Source: Natrinema soli
Lineage (GTDB): Archaea; Halobacteriota; Halobacteria; Halobacteriales; Natrialbaceae
Direction: 5' to 3'
NCBI RefSeq assembly: GCF_028618695.1
Contig: NZ_JAQIVI010000297.1
Span: 22,693 to 81,189 of the forward strand
DNA: 58,497 bases
Shown piece after piece: positions 1-8,660 of the stretch (positions within the stretch are counted from its first letter, which is position 1; the number at the start of each line of letters is the position of its first letter). The translations under genes were made by a program, and so were the position numbers. The notes beneath the pieces are model-generated. The model was not told the origin of the DNA, searched no databases, and worked only from the letters and a program-made list of their open reading frames with translations.

Positions 1-354
1 ACGCGACTCCGGTGGAACTGGAAACCCACTTCGCTAAATCGGTCCCGGACTAGTGGCTCTTGGACGATTACGAATTCCTGGACCAGATTCCCCAAACTAT
101 CACGGGGGAGTTGACAAGAAAGTAGTGCGAGAACGGTTCGACGACATTGTACTGGTAGCCACGGACGGCTAGTAGTGACGATGGCGGTCGCGCCCTGGTG
201 ACTCTCGAACGCCGGCGACTATCGCGGCGAATTGGGGCCGAGATAGAGGCGGAGAACAACTTTCGCTACTGGTGGATATCGAGCCGGACGCCTCACCTCC
301 AATTGTCGCTCGTCTGACGGTCGGCTGCGAATCGCTTTTTGCCGAATGCATAAC
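1..354. other. Degenerate, no intact gene
   Basis: No open frame here looks like a complete gene. The forward frame starting at base 3 gives protein-like stretches (around 55-110 and 185-290) but is interrupted by several stop codons, so this may be a decayed coding region. I do not recognise a family. Confidence 0.35.
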
Positions 355-1341
355 TCACCGAGGGGCGAACGCGTCGATCAGATCCTCGACAGCGTCACGA
401 CTGGCTGTAAACGGTGGCCACAGGATTGGGAGATCTGCGCCGGCTTCGTAGTATGGAGCGAGGCGCTCCCGACAGGTCTCGGGGGTTCCATAGACGGCGA
501 ACTCGTCGACGAGTTCGTCGGTGATGGCGTCAGCGGCTGCCTCCCGGTTGCCAGAGCGCCATAGTTCATGGGCTTCGTCGGCGGGCTCTCTGAACCCGTG
601 GTCGTGGAGGAGGCGATTGTATCCCATCGCCATCTCCTGTGCAAGCAGGTCTTTGACGCGTTGTTTGGCGACCGCAGGTTCGTCTGCGACCGCTGCGGGG
701 ACCCACGGGGCAATCGTTGGGGCAGGCCGCCCAGCGTCTTCGGCAGTCGATGTAAGTGCGTCGGCGTACTGCTCGAGTTTCGAAAACGGAGTGAAGACCG
801 GCATCCAGCCGTCGGCAAACTCACCAGTGAGGCGGCGATTCTGTTCCCCCATTGCAGCATTGAAAATCGGGAGCTGGTCCGGGAGTCCGTCAAAGCCGAC
901 CGAATACGGCCCGACATCGAACACGTCGCCGTGGTACTCCACCGTGTCGCCATCGACGACTTGCCGGATAATCTCGATCGCTTCGCGTGCTCGTCGCAAT
1001 GGCTGCTTGAACTCGAGTCCATGCCACTTAGTGACGATCGGTGGGGAACTCACGCCGACCCCGAGTATCGCCCGTCCGTTGGATATCGCATCGAGCGTAA
1101 CGCCGCTCATCCCCAGGAGAGTCGGTGATCTGGAGAAGACGTTCGCGATTCCCGTTCCGAGTCGGATATCCTCCGTCTCACGTGCGATTACACTGAGGAC
1201 TGCAATCGAGTTCGTCCCAGACGTTTCGCCTTTCCATACCGAGTGATACCCCCGTCGCTCGGCGTGTCGAGCAAACGCTACCATCTCGTCGATGCTGAAG
1301 CCTGCCAGTTCGTCGGGAATGACGAATCCGATCTGTGACAT
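355..1341 (-). CDS. LLM-class flavin/F420-dependent oxidoreductase
   Basis: A 328-residue luciferase-like monooxygenase-family protein. Family members fold as a TIM barrel and bind F420 or FMN; haloarchaeal ones are usually related to methylene-tetrahydromethanopterin reductase. Visible hallmarks are the N-terminal 'SQIGFVIPDE' strand, the 'IRLGTGIANVFSRSP' segment and the 'GVGVSSPP' loop, then 'ADGWMPV' in the middle of the barrel. The start is placed at the ATG at 1341, because the 13 residues encoded upstream look non-coding and cover a repeated promoter segment. It lies next to, and reads in the same direction as, the acyl-CoA carboxylase alpha subunit, which suggests a redox step in the same catabolic island. 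The substrate cannot be read from the sequence. Confidence 0.85.
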   Translation of the reverse strand: MSQIGFVIPDELAGFSIDEMVAFARHAERRGYHSVWKGETSGTNSIAVLSVIARETEDIRLGTGIANVFSRSPTLLGMSGVTLDAISNGRAILGVGVSSPPIVTKWHGLEFKQPLRRAREAIEIIRQVVDGDTVEYHGDVFDVGPYSVGFDGLPDQLPIFNAAMGEQNRRLTGEFADGWMPVFTPFSKLEQYADALTSTAEDAGRPAPTIAPWVPAAVADEPAVAKQRVKDLLAQEMAMGYNRLLHDHGFREPADEAHELWRSGNREAAADAITDELVDEFAVYGTPETCRERLAPYYEAGADLPILWPPFTASRDAVEDLIDAFAPR

Positions 1342-1351
1342 CGTCTGGCTA

Positions 1352-1404
1352 TTACGATAGACGTACAAAGTTATTTCCATTACGATAGACGTGCAAGGCT
1401 ATTT
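1352..1404. repeat. Tandem 28-bp promoter-region duplication
   Basis: Two copies of a 25-nt stretch (1352-1376 and 1380-1404, about three mismatches, 28-nt period) lie directly upstream of the oxidoreductase start at 1341. Each copy contains TTACGATAGACGT followed by an A/T-rich block that could serve as a TATA element on the minus strand. It looks like a duplicated promoter or operator unit. The rest of the gap to 1632 shows no gene. Confidence 0.6.
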
Positions 1405-1632
1405 GATTGATGCCCAAGAACCGCGTGGATATCATTGCTCGGTAACGCATCGTTCGAGACCCCAACTCACCTTCGGGGAAGGATCTCGTCCGTGCCGGAC
1501 AATTGCAGGACAGGCCGCAAATGCCCTTCCAGCACGCGTTTCCTATACTGTCGTTGGGGAGCCAATCTGTGTCCCCTCGTGAGCGACGATTTACATCCCT
1601 CGTGACGAGATTGGTCTCCCACGGGGATACGT

Positions 1633-3507
1633 TCACTTCGCCGAAAGGCGAACGATTGCATCACCTGTTACAATGCTGTCTCCTTCCTCGACGAGCACCT
1701 CCGCGATGTCGCCGGCTTGTGAGGCGACTACGTTGTTTTCCATTTTCATCGACTCGAGAACGCACACACGGTCACCGGCGGCAATCGTGTCACCGGCCTC
1801 GACCTCGACCGAGAGCACCGTTCCGTCCATCCCGGCCGTGACAACGTTTTCGTCGTCACTGTCGACCGCCCCGGCTCCCGCCGAGGAGGACGAGGACGTT
1901 TCGTTGTCCGGGCGGTCGTCGGCTGCTCCGTCACGAGACGCCACGTCACGCCGCGTCGATCCGGCGGTCCGGTCGGCCGTTACCGATACCCCCGCTTGGG
2001 TGTGAGCGCCCCCGGCGATCCTGACGTCGAACTGTTTGCCGCCGACCGTAACTGTCAGTGTCCGTGCCGGGTCGTCGGTTTCGGTCGCGTCCTGCCCCCA
2101 CCGCTCGACTGCACGCTCGAGCCGTTCGCCCTCGAGTTCCTCGTCGAGGTAGGTCGTCGTGTGAATGCCGTCAACGAACGGATCGTCAATGAGCATGAGC
2201 CTGTGGAACGGGATGGTAGTGGGGATGCCAGCGAGGTCGAATTCGGCGAGAGCGCGTCGAGAACGCTGGATGCACTCCTCGCGATCCGATGCACGGACGA
2301 CGAGCTTTCCGATCATCGAGTCGTACTCGCCGCTGATCTCGTCGCCCTTCCGGATGGAATCGTCAACACGAACGCCAATTCGACCCGGGGGATCGTACTG
2401 CGTGACGGTTCCTGTAGCCGGGTCGAAGTCGGCGGCGATGTCTTCGGCATTGATTCGGAACTCCATCGCGTGGCCGTCAACGTCGACCTCGTCCTGCGAG
2501 AAGGTCAGCTCCTCGCCGGCGGCGACTTTGAGCTGCCACTTCACGATGTCGATGCCTGTCAACTCCTCTGTGACAGTATGTTCGACTTGGATACGGGTAT
2601 TGACCTCGAGGAAGTAGAAATCCGTATCAGCACCGAGTTTTTCATCGGGGTCACGGGTGGGATTTTCGTCCACGAGGAACTCGACGGTACCAGCGTTCGT
2701 ATAGCCGGCCTCGCGGACACCCCGGTGGGCAGCCTCGCCGATCCGTTCCCGGAGCTGGTCGGTCAAGGCAGGACTTGGTCCTTCCTCGATGATTTTCTGG
2801 TGACGGCGCTGCAACGAACAGTCTCGCTCCCCGAGGTGCCGGACGTTCCCATAGTCGTCAGCAAGGATCTGTACTTCGACGTGGCGCGGCGCTTCGAGAT
2901 ATCGCTCCAGATAGACCGAATCGTTATCGAAGTATGCTTCCCCCTCACGTTGGGCACTCGTCAGTTGTCCTTCGATTTCGTCTCCGCTTCGGACGATCTT
3001 CATGCCGCGGCCGCCGCCACCTCCTTCGGCCTTGATCGCTATCGGGTAGCCGTGTTCCTCGGCGAACGCCCGGACCTCGTCGGGTGTCTGGACGGGCTCA
3101 ATCGTTCCCGGAACGATCGGTACATCAGCTGCGTCCATCAGTTGTCGGGCCTCGGTTTTCTCTCCGAGCCGGGTCATGGCCTCGGCCGAAGGGCCGATCC
3201 ACGTGATACCATCAGTCTCCGCTACCTGTTGGGCGAACGTCGCGTTCTCGGCGAGGAAGCCGTAGCCGGGGTGGATTGCGTCGGCGTCGGCCTTCTGAGC
3301 CGCGTCAATGATGGCGTCTCCATCGAGATACGACTCCGCAGCACGCGCTGGTCCGACGCGGTAGGACTCATCGGCGTACCGAACGTGGCCCGCGTCTTCA
3401 TCAGCGTCGCTGTAGATAGCCACCGGCGTCACATCGAGTTCCCGACATGCGGCCATGACGCGCACGGCAATTTCCCCTCTATTGGCGACAAGGACTTTCT
3501 CGAACAT
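1633..3507 (-). CDS. Acyl-CoA carboxylase alpha subunit (biotin carboxylase + BCCP)
   Basis: A 624-residue protein that combines an N-terminal biotin carboxylase (ATP-grasp) of about 450 residues with a C-terminal biotin carrier domain. The start '[20 protein letters not shown]' is the classic family beginning. The glycine-rich ATP loop 'GGGGGRGMK' lies near residue 165. The biotinylation site 'ESMKMEN' puts the biotinyl lysine near residue 588, about 36 residues from the end as usual. A poorly conserved linker rich in Asp and Ser lies between. It carboxylates biotin with ATP and bicarbonate for the divergently encoded carboxyltransferase at 3616. Relatives are propionyl-, methylcrotonyl- and geranyl-CoA carboxylase alpha subunits. 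A TATA-like box at about 3531-3538 on the minus strand fits a leaderless transcript. Confidence 0.95.
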   Translation of the reverse strand: MFEKVLVANRGEIAVRVMAACRELDVTPVAIYSDADEDAGHVRYADESYRVGPARAAESYLDGDAIIDAAQKADADAIHPGYGFLAENATFAQQVAETDGITWIGPSAEAMTRLGEKTEARQLMDAADVPIVPGTIEPVQTPDEVRAFAEEHGYPIAIKAEGGGGGRGMKIVRSGDEIEGQLTSAQREGEAYFDNDSVYLERYLEAPRHVEVQILADDYGNVRHLGERDCSLQRRHQKIIEEGPSPALTDQLRERIGEAAHRGVREAGYTNAGTVEFLVDENPTRDPDEKLGADTDFYFLEVNTRIQVEHTVTEELTGIDIVKWQLKVAAGEELTFSQDEVDVDGHAMEFRINAEDIAADFDPATGTVTQYDPPGRIGVRVDDSIRKGDEISGEYDSMIGKLVVRASDREECIQRSRRALAEFDLAGIPTTIPFHRLMLIDDPFVDGIHTTTYLDEELEGERLERAVERWGQDATETDDPARTLTVTVGGKQFDVRIAGGAHTQAGVSVTADRTAGSTRRDVASRDGAADDRPDNETSSSSSAGAGAVDSDDENVVTAGMDGTVLSVEVEAGDTIAAGDRVCVLESMKMENNVVASQAGDIAEVLVEEGDSIVTGDAIVRLSAK

Positions 3508-3615
3508 TACGGGATATCAGACCGGCCACCCATATTTAGTTTTTCTTCTGACCTAGGATCGGATCTGAATCGAATTTAGCGATGGATTATTATGCTTGAC
3601 TTCAGATGGTTATCT
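3508..3615. promoter_or_regulatory. Divergent promoter region of the carboxylase genes
   Basis: This 108-bp gap separates the divergent alpha (minus) and beta (plus) carboxylase genes, so both subunits can be controlled together. On the minus strand an AT-rich box at about 3531-3538 lies some 26 nt from the alpha start. On the plus strand, AT-rich blocks at about 3573-3590 precede the beta start. I see no clear inverted-repeat operator. Confidence 0.5.
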
Positions 3616-5331
3616 ATGGACATCGAAGGTGAGTTTTCGGAGACCACTAACCAAGAACTAGACGCGATGGCGACTGCACTCTCGAAACACTTCGGAAGCG
3701 ATGTGTCTCTCGTTGAGGCGGGCAGCGGACGTGTCGTCGCTTCGGAGGACCGGCTCGGTCTTCCCCGGCGGGAGTCACCTGACACTGTCGAGCCCGCAAC
3801 CGAACGCGAACGCGAGGTCCTTGAGGAGATTGAGACGATCCTCCAGGGTGGTCCGGAGCGGGGACACGAAAAGCTTGAACAGATCGGTAAGCTGTTCGTC
3901 CGGGAGCGTATCGACCGGCTGTTCGACGAGATCCTGTTCGAGGACGGTACCTTCGCCAGTTACGACGCCGAAGAGAACCTCGCGGCCGACGCCATGGTTA
4001 CCGGAGCAGGGCTCATCAATGACCGAAAGGTGTTTTTCGCCGCCAACGACTACACGGTCAAGGCCGGGACGATCGCCGACAAATCCATCGAGAAGCTCGT
4101 CCGGATGCAAGAACATGCGATCGAAGCGAACGCTCCGATCGTCTATCTCATCGACTCGAGCGGAGGCCGAATCGACGTTCAAGCCGGGTTCTACGCCGAC
4201 CGGTATCACGGCGGCAAACAGTTCTACAACCAGTGTATCATGTCCGGCCGTGTCCCGCAGATCGCCATCATGTACGGCCCCAACTTCGCCGGAACGGCGT
4301 ATCAGCCCGTCTTTAGCGACTACCTCATCATGGTCCGGGACATCAGTGCGATGGCCATCGCAAGCCCCAGGATGGTCGAGATGGTCACCGGAACGGAGAC
4401 GTCGATCGAAGAGCTCGGGAGTCCCGACATGCACGCCCGCCATACCGGCAGCGTCGACATCGTCGTAGACGACGAAGCCGAGGCGGCAGGAACTGTCCAC
4501 GAACTCCTCGAGTACCTTCCACAAAATTACCGCGAGCAGCCCCAACGAGTGAGCGGCCGCCAACCCGCCGCGGATCCCGCGGCTGTAGACACGATCATCC
4601 CGGATGAACCGAACGCCCCCTACGATGTCCACCGACTCATCGATCACCTCGTCGACGAGGGGTCGTTCCTGGAATTGAAACCCGAGTTCGCGCCGGAGAT
4701 GATAACGGGATTCGCCCGCATCGACGGCAGGCCGATTGGGGTGCTAGCGAACCAGCCGGATGTTAAGTCCGGCGCCATCTATCCGGACTCCAGCCTGAAG
4801 GGCGCCGGATTCGTCTGGCAGTGTGACGCCTACAACATCCCGTTGCTGTATCTCTGTGACTCGCCCGGATATATGATCGGAGAGCAGATCGAGCGGGAGG
4901 GGATTCTCCAGAAGGGACGGAAACTGGTGTATGCCACGTCTTGTGCCACGGTGCCGAAGGTCTCGGTGTTCGTGAGGAAAGGGTACGGTGCGGCGACCTA
5001 CGCGATGGCCGGCCCGGCGTTCGACACGGACGCGACACTTGCGCTCCCGAGCAGCGAAATCGCGGTGATGGGGCCGAAGGCAGCGGTCAACGCGGTTTAC
5101 GCGAACAAGTTAGCCGACATCGACGACCCGGAACAGCGAGCACAACGGGAGCAAGAACTCCGCGAAGAGTACCGCGAGGACATCGATATCCACAAACTTG
5201 CATCCGAGATGGTCGTCGACGAACTCGTCCCGCCACGAGGCCTCCGGGCAGAGATCGCCAATCGGTTCGAGATGTACGATGGGAAGGAGAAGCATCGCCC
5301 GGACCGAAAACACGGAGCGATGTTATTCTAG
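3616..5331 (+). CDS. Acyl-CoA carboxylase beta subunit (carboxyltransferase)
   Basis: A 571-residue carboxyltransferase of the propionyl-/methylcrotonyl-/geranyl-CoA carboxylase beta family. It transfers CO2 from biotin to an acyl-CoA. The first ~70 residues are an unusual extension without recognisable motif. The N-terminal crotonase-like domain carries 'YLIDSSGGRIDVQAGF' and 'GPNFAGTAYQPVFSD'. The C-terminal domain carries 'NQPDVKSGAIYPDSS', 'LCDSPGYMIG' and 'MGPKAAVNAVYANK'. The ATG at 3616 is preferred over 3592, which would add only eight weak residues. Methylcrotonyl/geranyl-type specificity would fit the AtuA-like genes nearby, but propionyl-CoA cannot be excluded. It is divergent to the alpha subunit, and the two presumably form one complex. 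Confidence 0.92.
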   Translation: MDIEGEFSETTNQELDAMATALSKHFGSDVSLVEAGSGRVVASEDRLGLPRRESPDTVEPATEREREVLEEIETILQGGPERGHEKLEQIGKLFVRERIDRLFDEILFEDGTFASYDAEENLAADAMVTGAGLINDRKVFFAANDYTVKAGTIADKSIEKLVRMQEHAIEANAPIVYLIDSSGGRIDVQAGFYADRYHGGKQFYNQCIMSGRVPQIAIMYGPNFAGTAYQPVFSDYLIMVRDISAMAIASPRMVEMVTGTETSIEELGSPDMHARHTGSVDIVVDDEAEAAGTVHELLEYLPQNYREQPQRVSGRQPAADPAAVDTIIPDEPNAPYDVHRLIDHLVDEGSFLELKPEFAPEMITGFARIDGRPIGVLANQPDVKSGAIYPDSSLKGAGFVWQCDAYNIPLLYLCDSPGYMIGEQIEREGILQKGRKLVYATSCATVPKVSVFVRKGYGAATYAMAGPAFDTDATLALPSSEIAVMGPKAAVNAVYANKLADIDDPEQRAQREQELREEYREDIDIHKLASEMVVDELVPPRGLRAEIANRFEMYDGKEKHRPDRKHGAMLF

Positions 5332-5788
5332 GCCCAACCGTTCTAGGCTAATTCCGCTCAATCCGAACGAACGAGCTAGGATTCTATTCGTTGGTCGGAT
5401 CAGTACAGGTAGCTGGACTCCCGCGGAGAACTATAGCCGACTGTAAGCCGGCCGGACGCCAGAAGTCATATTTTGGCGCTCTCGTCTGACGAAGATATAA
5501 CCCCCAGCGTTCGCTGGGATTTCACAAAGAGACCGGCCATGACACCAATCACGCTCGACGAGCAAGGTAGCTCGACGGACCGAACATTCCTGTACCCCCA
5601 GCAACGGTTCCTTCGTCGGTACCAGCCATTGTTCACGACGCGATGGGATGGCTCCTCCTGGGAACCGTCGAGAAGACGTGGAGAGCAGCTCAATCGCACT
5701 TCTCGACCTCCAGATCCCTGGCGTCATCAAGAACATGCATCGGTTGAGCGAACGGTTCGACTACCGCTACGCAACCGAGGTGTGAGTC
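5332..5788. other. Intergenic region with a 7-bp hairpin, no recognised gene
   Basis: No recognised gene. A perfect hairpin lies at 5513-5528 (CCCAGCG, loop TT, CGCTGGG), resembling the small palindromes at IS200/IS605 ends. A short plus-strand frame (5539-5796) could encode about 85 residues but matches no family I know. It lies between the carboxylase gene and a transposase remnant and is probably insertion-sequence debris. Confidence 0.35.
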
Positions 5789-6235
5789 TTAACTAAAGAC
5801 GAATGGTCGTCGGGCCCAGCGCACTGCCCGATTCCGGCAGATGAACGCTTCTTGCCTGCGCAGCCATCGAAGGTTGATCGGCTGGCTGTTCTTGCGAAGC
5901 GGGACGACGTAGTTGATGCCCTCGTCGCTGAAGTCCTTGATGAGGTCTTGACTGAACAGCCCACGGTCGACGATGAAGACGACCTCCTTGGGGTCAAGCA
6001 TATCTAGGAACTCTTTGAAGGTGGTGATATCCTTCATTGAGCCCCAGAACACGTCCACGCCGGCGGGGAACTGGGTGGCCGCCGAGAACGCGAGGATCAC
6101 GCCCAGCTGGTCGACGTAGAGACGATCGGGATTGTAGCCCTCGGCCCGTTTGATGTTCTGGCTGCGGGAGAAGACGGTCGTCAAATCGTACAGGAGGGGC
6201 ATCGCCGTCGTCACCGAACAACAGATACAGGCCAC
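5789..6235 (-). pseudogene. IS1634/IS4-type DDE transposase fragment
   Basis: About 148 residues from the middle of a transposase. 'PLLYDLTTVFSRS' matches the first catalytic-aspartate strand of IS1634-like enzymes, and 'EEVVFIVDRGLFSQ'-like sequence (here KEVVFIVDRGLFSQD) is the second catalytic-aspartate region. The next segment 'INYVVPLRKNS' is also typical. Both the N-terminal and the C-terminal parts are missing, so the copy is dead. It ends just 50 bp before the acyl-CoA ligase at 6286 and could mark the edge of a transferred segment. Confidence 0.75.
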
Positions 6236-6285
6236 CGAAAGTTTTATACTAGGCTCCGTAAATAGAGATTATGAAGTGAAACGGG

Positions 6286-7896
6286 ATGACTAACATTGCA
6301 TGGTTACTAGAATCGGCAGCACGTGAAGCGCCTGACAATCTAGCGGTTGTCGGTCCGAATGAAAATGAGTACACTTATGAGGAATTTAACTCGTTGACGA
6401 GTCAGATTGGAAATCTCCTCAGGGAGGAATACGACATAGATGACGGTGACGTCATTAGTGGCTTCATGCCTGCATCAGAATGGACACAGGCAGTGATGTT
6501 TGGCGTGCCGAAAGCGGGCGGTATTATTACTTTAGAAAATCATACGCTCCCATACGAAATACTGCGGGATAATGTGGAAAACTCCAAAGCAAAGGTCGTC
6601 ATCGCGGACAAACGGGTGTTTGATGAGGCGGAACAGCTGGTCAAGGACGTTGATTCCATTGAACACCTTGTCTGGTCCGGGGAGGGCGGAGCCCCGCTTC
6701 TTCAGGAAGCGGTCACCGACTACTCTACAGAACTTTATCCAACACCTAAGAAACGCGATGAGGTAGCAATTATAAATTACACGGCTGGCACTACGGGATC
6801 ACCGAAGGGAGCAATGCAGACTCATGGAATGCTCCAGTCATCCGTCCGGGCTGATTGTGACGCCTACCGGGGACTTACCCCAGAGGATTCCCTCGTTTTA
6901 TTCACGCCTATCTATCATATCGGGGGGATAACTAGCGCACTGTACGCTGTCGGGTGTAAAGGGACACATATCATCCCTGGTGGATGGGACCCTCAACGGG
7001 TGAGGGAACTTACTCAGAAATATAACCCAACATGGTATACATACTTCCCCCCGACCATGATTCGAGATATGATGAATCAAGATTGGTGGGACGATGTTAA
7101 CCTAAGTGGTATCAAGACCCTTGCAGGTGGTGGTCCTCTCACGCCAGATCTCCAGCAAGCGTTGCAAGAAAAGGGTATGCGGGTCTCAGGAGGGTTAGCG
7201 ATGACCGAGGCAACGCCAATCTCTGCGTCCCCAATAGCACAGGATAAAGACCTCCAGATGCCTCCTGGCTCCGTTGGGAAACCACTAGATGAACTCATAG
7301 AAGCAAAACTTGTTGACATCACCACGGGTGAAGAAATTACTGATCCCAACGAGGAGGGTGAATTGTGCATTCGGGGAGATCATGTTACGCCCGGATATTA
7401 TAACGATCCAGACCGGACGGACCAAGCATTTGACAACGATGGATGGTTTCACACCGACGACATGGGATACTTCGATGAGGACGGCTACTTGTTTATCACT
7501 GGCCGCGCAGACGATATGATTCTCAGTGGTGCCGAGAAACTATCGCTAGTTGAGGTTGACGATGCCCTCCTCAAATCGGAGTTAATCGACGATGGCGGTA
7601 CGGTAGGCGTCCCCCACGAACGATTCGGCACCGTGCCTGCCGCGTTAGTTGTTCCGCACAACTCAAATATAACGGAGGAAGAAATAGCTGATAAACTAGA
7701 TAAACATATGAAAGATAACCTTGCCGACTGGCAACGTCCTCGACTGTACACCATTGTCGACGAAATCCCACGGACGCCGGCCAAACAAACCAAGATCTCT
7801 CCCAAACTAGAGGAGAAGCTACCCGAGTGGGTCGAAGTCCCTCAGGACGTAAGTTTCACTACTCTATCGAAGCTCCGGGAGGAGCGCGACGAATAA
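6286..7896 (+). CDS. AMP-forming acyl-CoA synthetase
   Basis: A 536-residue ANL-superfamily ligase that activates a carboxylic acid to an acyl-CoA through an acyl-adenylate. The phosphate-binding motif 'YTAGTTGSPKG' is near residue 164, 'GWFHTDDMGYFDEDGY' marks the hinge region, and the C-terminal lysine motif appears as 'PRTPAKQTKISP', a less usual form than the common PxGK. Its base and codon use is clearly more AT-rich (many AAT, ATT, GAA) than its neighbours, and it lies between an IS1634-type remnant and an IS110 remnant. This suggests separate acquisition. A TATA-like stretch at 6240-6247 may serve as promoter. The substrate is unknown; the nearest described type is 4-coumarate/long-chain fatty-acid CoA ligase. 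Confidence 0.9.
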   Translation: MTNIAWLLESAAREAPDNLAVVGPNENEYTYEEFNSLTSQIGNLLREEYDIDDGDVISGFMPASEWTQAVMFGVPKAGGIITLENHTLPYEILRDNVENSKAKVVIADKRVFDEAEQLVKDVDSIEHLVWSGEGGAPLLQEAVTDYSTELYPTPKKRDEVAIINYTAGTTGSPKGAMQTHGMLQSSVRADCDAYRGLTPEDSLVLFTPIYHIGGITSALYAVGCKGTHIIPGGWDPQRVRELTQKYNPTWYTYFPPTMIRDMMNQDWWDDVNLSGIKTLAGGGPLTPDLQQALQEKGMRVSGGLAMTEATPISASPIAQDKDLQMPPGSVGKPLDELIEAKLVDITTGEEITDPNEEGELCIRGDHVTPGYYNDPDRTDQAFDNDGWFHTDDMGYFDEDGYLFITGRADDMILSGAEKLSLVEVDDALLKSELIDDGGTVGVPHERFGTVPAALVVPHNSNITEEEIADKLDKHMKDNLADWQRPRLYTIVDEIPRTPAKQTKISPKLEEKLPEWVEVPQDVSFTTLSKLREERDE

Positions 7897-8149
7897 TTAT
7901 CGTTCGACCATACCCCACCCAAACGCCTTTGTGATGACAAGATCGCGTTCATCAGTAGATTACTCAGCTCCTATGAAAATCCCGTACCAAGAAATCACGA
8001 TTTCCAGGCTATAATTGTTTGGGTGAGCCGTAGCTCACCTGGACACAACTGAAGAATCACCAGAAAGCAGCGGTATACCGAACCGGGAATCCCGGCAGGC
8101 GGGGAACTCGTGATTGCGGTAGCGGTGGCTGTGCGGACGAAAGCACGCC
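7897..8149. other. Intergenic gap with hairpin
   Basis: No gene is visible between the ligase and the IS110 remnant. A perfect hairpin at 8032-8049 (GGTGAGC, loop CGTA, GCTCACC) may be a terminator-like structure or an IS scar. Confidence 0.4.
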
Positions 8150-8181
8150 GTGCCTGAGCGATTCACAGATCGCTCAGGCAC
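8150..8181. repeat. 13-bp perfect inverted repeat at IS110 remnant
   Basis: The arms GTGCCTGAGCGAT (8150-8162) and ATCGCTCAGGCAC (8169-8181) are perfect inverted repeats with a 6-nt loop. The right arm overlaps the stop codon of the IS110 transposase remnant on the minus strand. It may be a terminator of that element, or a target or end structure. IS110 elements normally lack long terminal inverted repeats, so a terminator role seems more likely. Confidence 0.55.
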
Positions 8182-8509
8182 TCACCTCCGGTGGATCATA
8201 TGGCTCCTGTCGCTTCAGCATGTAGAAGATCGAGACCAGCATCTTCCGTGCTGTTGCGACAATCGCTATTTACTTGTTCTTCCGCTGCTTCAGCCGTGTG
8301 TAGAAATCCCTCAGATAGTCATCATAGCGGATAGCCCTGTAAGCAGCCTGCACGAGGGCCAAGCGCAGCGACGCTGAGCCCTCTTTGCTGATGCTCCCAT
8401 GAACTTCGGTATCACCAGACTGGTGCACTACAGGATCAAGGCCAGCGTAGCTCACTTGCTCTTCGTGTCGGTCGAACCGATCAACCTCGCCGACTTCGGA
8501 ATGGTAAAA
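8174..8509 (-). pseudogene. IS110-family transposase, C-terminal remnant
   Basis: The reverse strand encodes the C-terminal Transposase_20 region of an IS110/IS1111 DEDD transposase. It reads from 'PEVGEVDRF' through 'SYAGLDPVVHQSG' and 'ISKEGSASLRLALVQAA', then after an in-frame TAA continues 'IAIVATARKMLVSIFYM' and ends near 8174. The N-terminal catalytic RuvC-like domain is absent and the premature stop (after 'KQRKNK') confirms decay. Confidence 0.8.
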
Positions 8510-8660
8510 TAATAGGTATGTTCTCAGATTAAGACGGAGATTCTTCTCAATAAACCAATTGTTTTCGTATATTTTCAGTATCTATAATAATGGAGCTAAA
8601 CAGTTTGACCGCCGCCACCCCAGAATCTTTAAGATGAGGCACCCTAACATGGGTAGCAGC

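Noticed and set aside
1996..3579. A 527-codon plus-strand frame opposite the carboxylase alpha gene.
   Set aside because: It mirrors codon positions of the biotin carboxylase; typical GC-rich antisense open frame without its own motifs.
5110..5313. Short minus-strand frame at the 3-prime end of the carboxyltransferase gene.
   Set aside because: Overlaps a conserved coding segment and has no motif.
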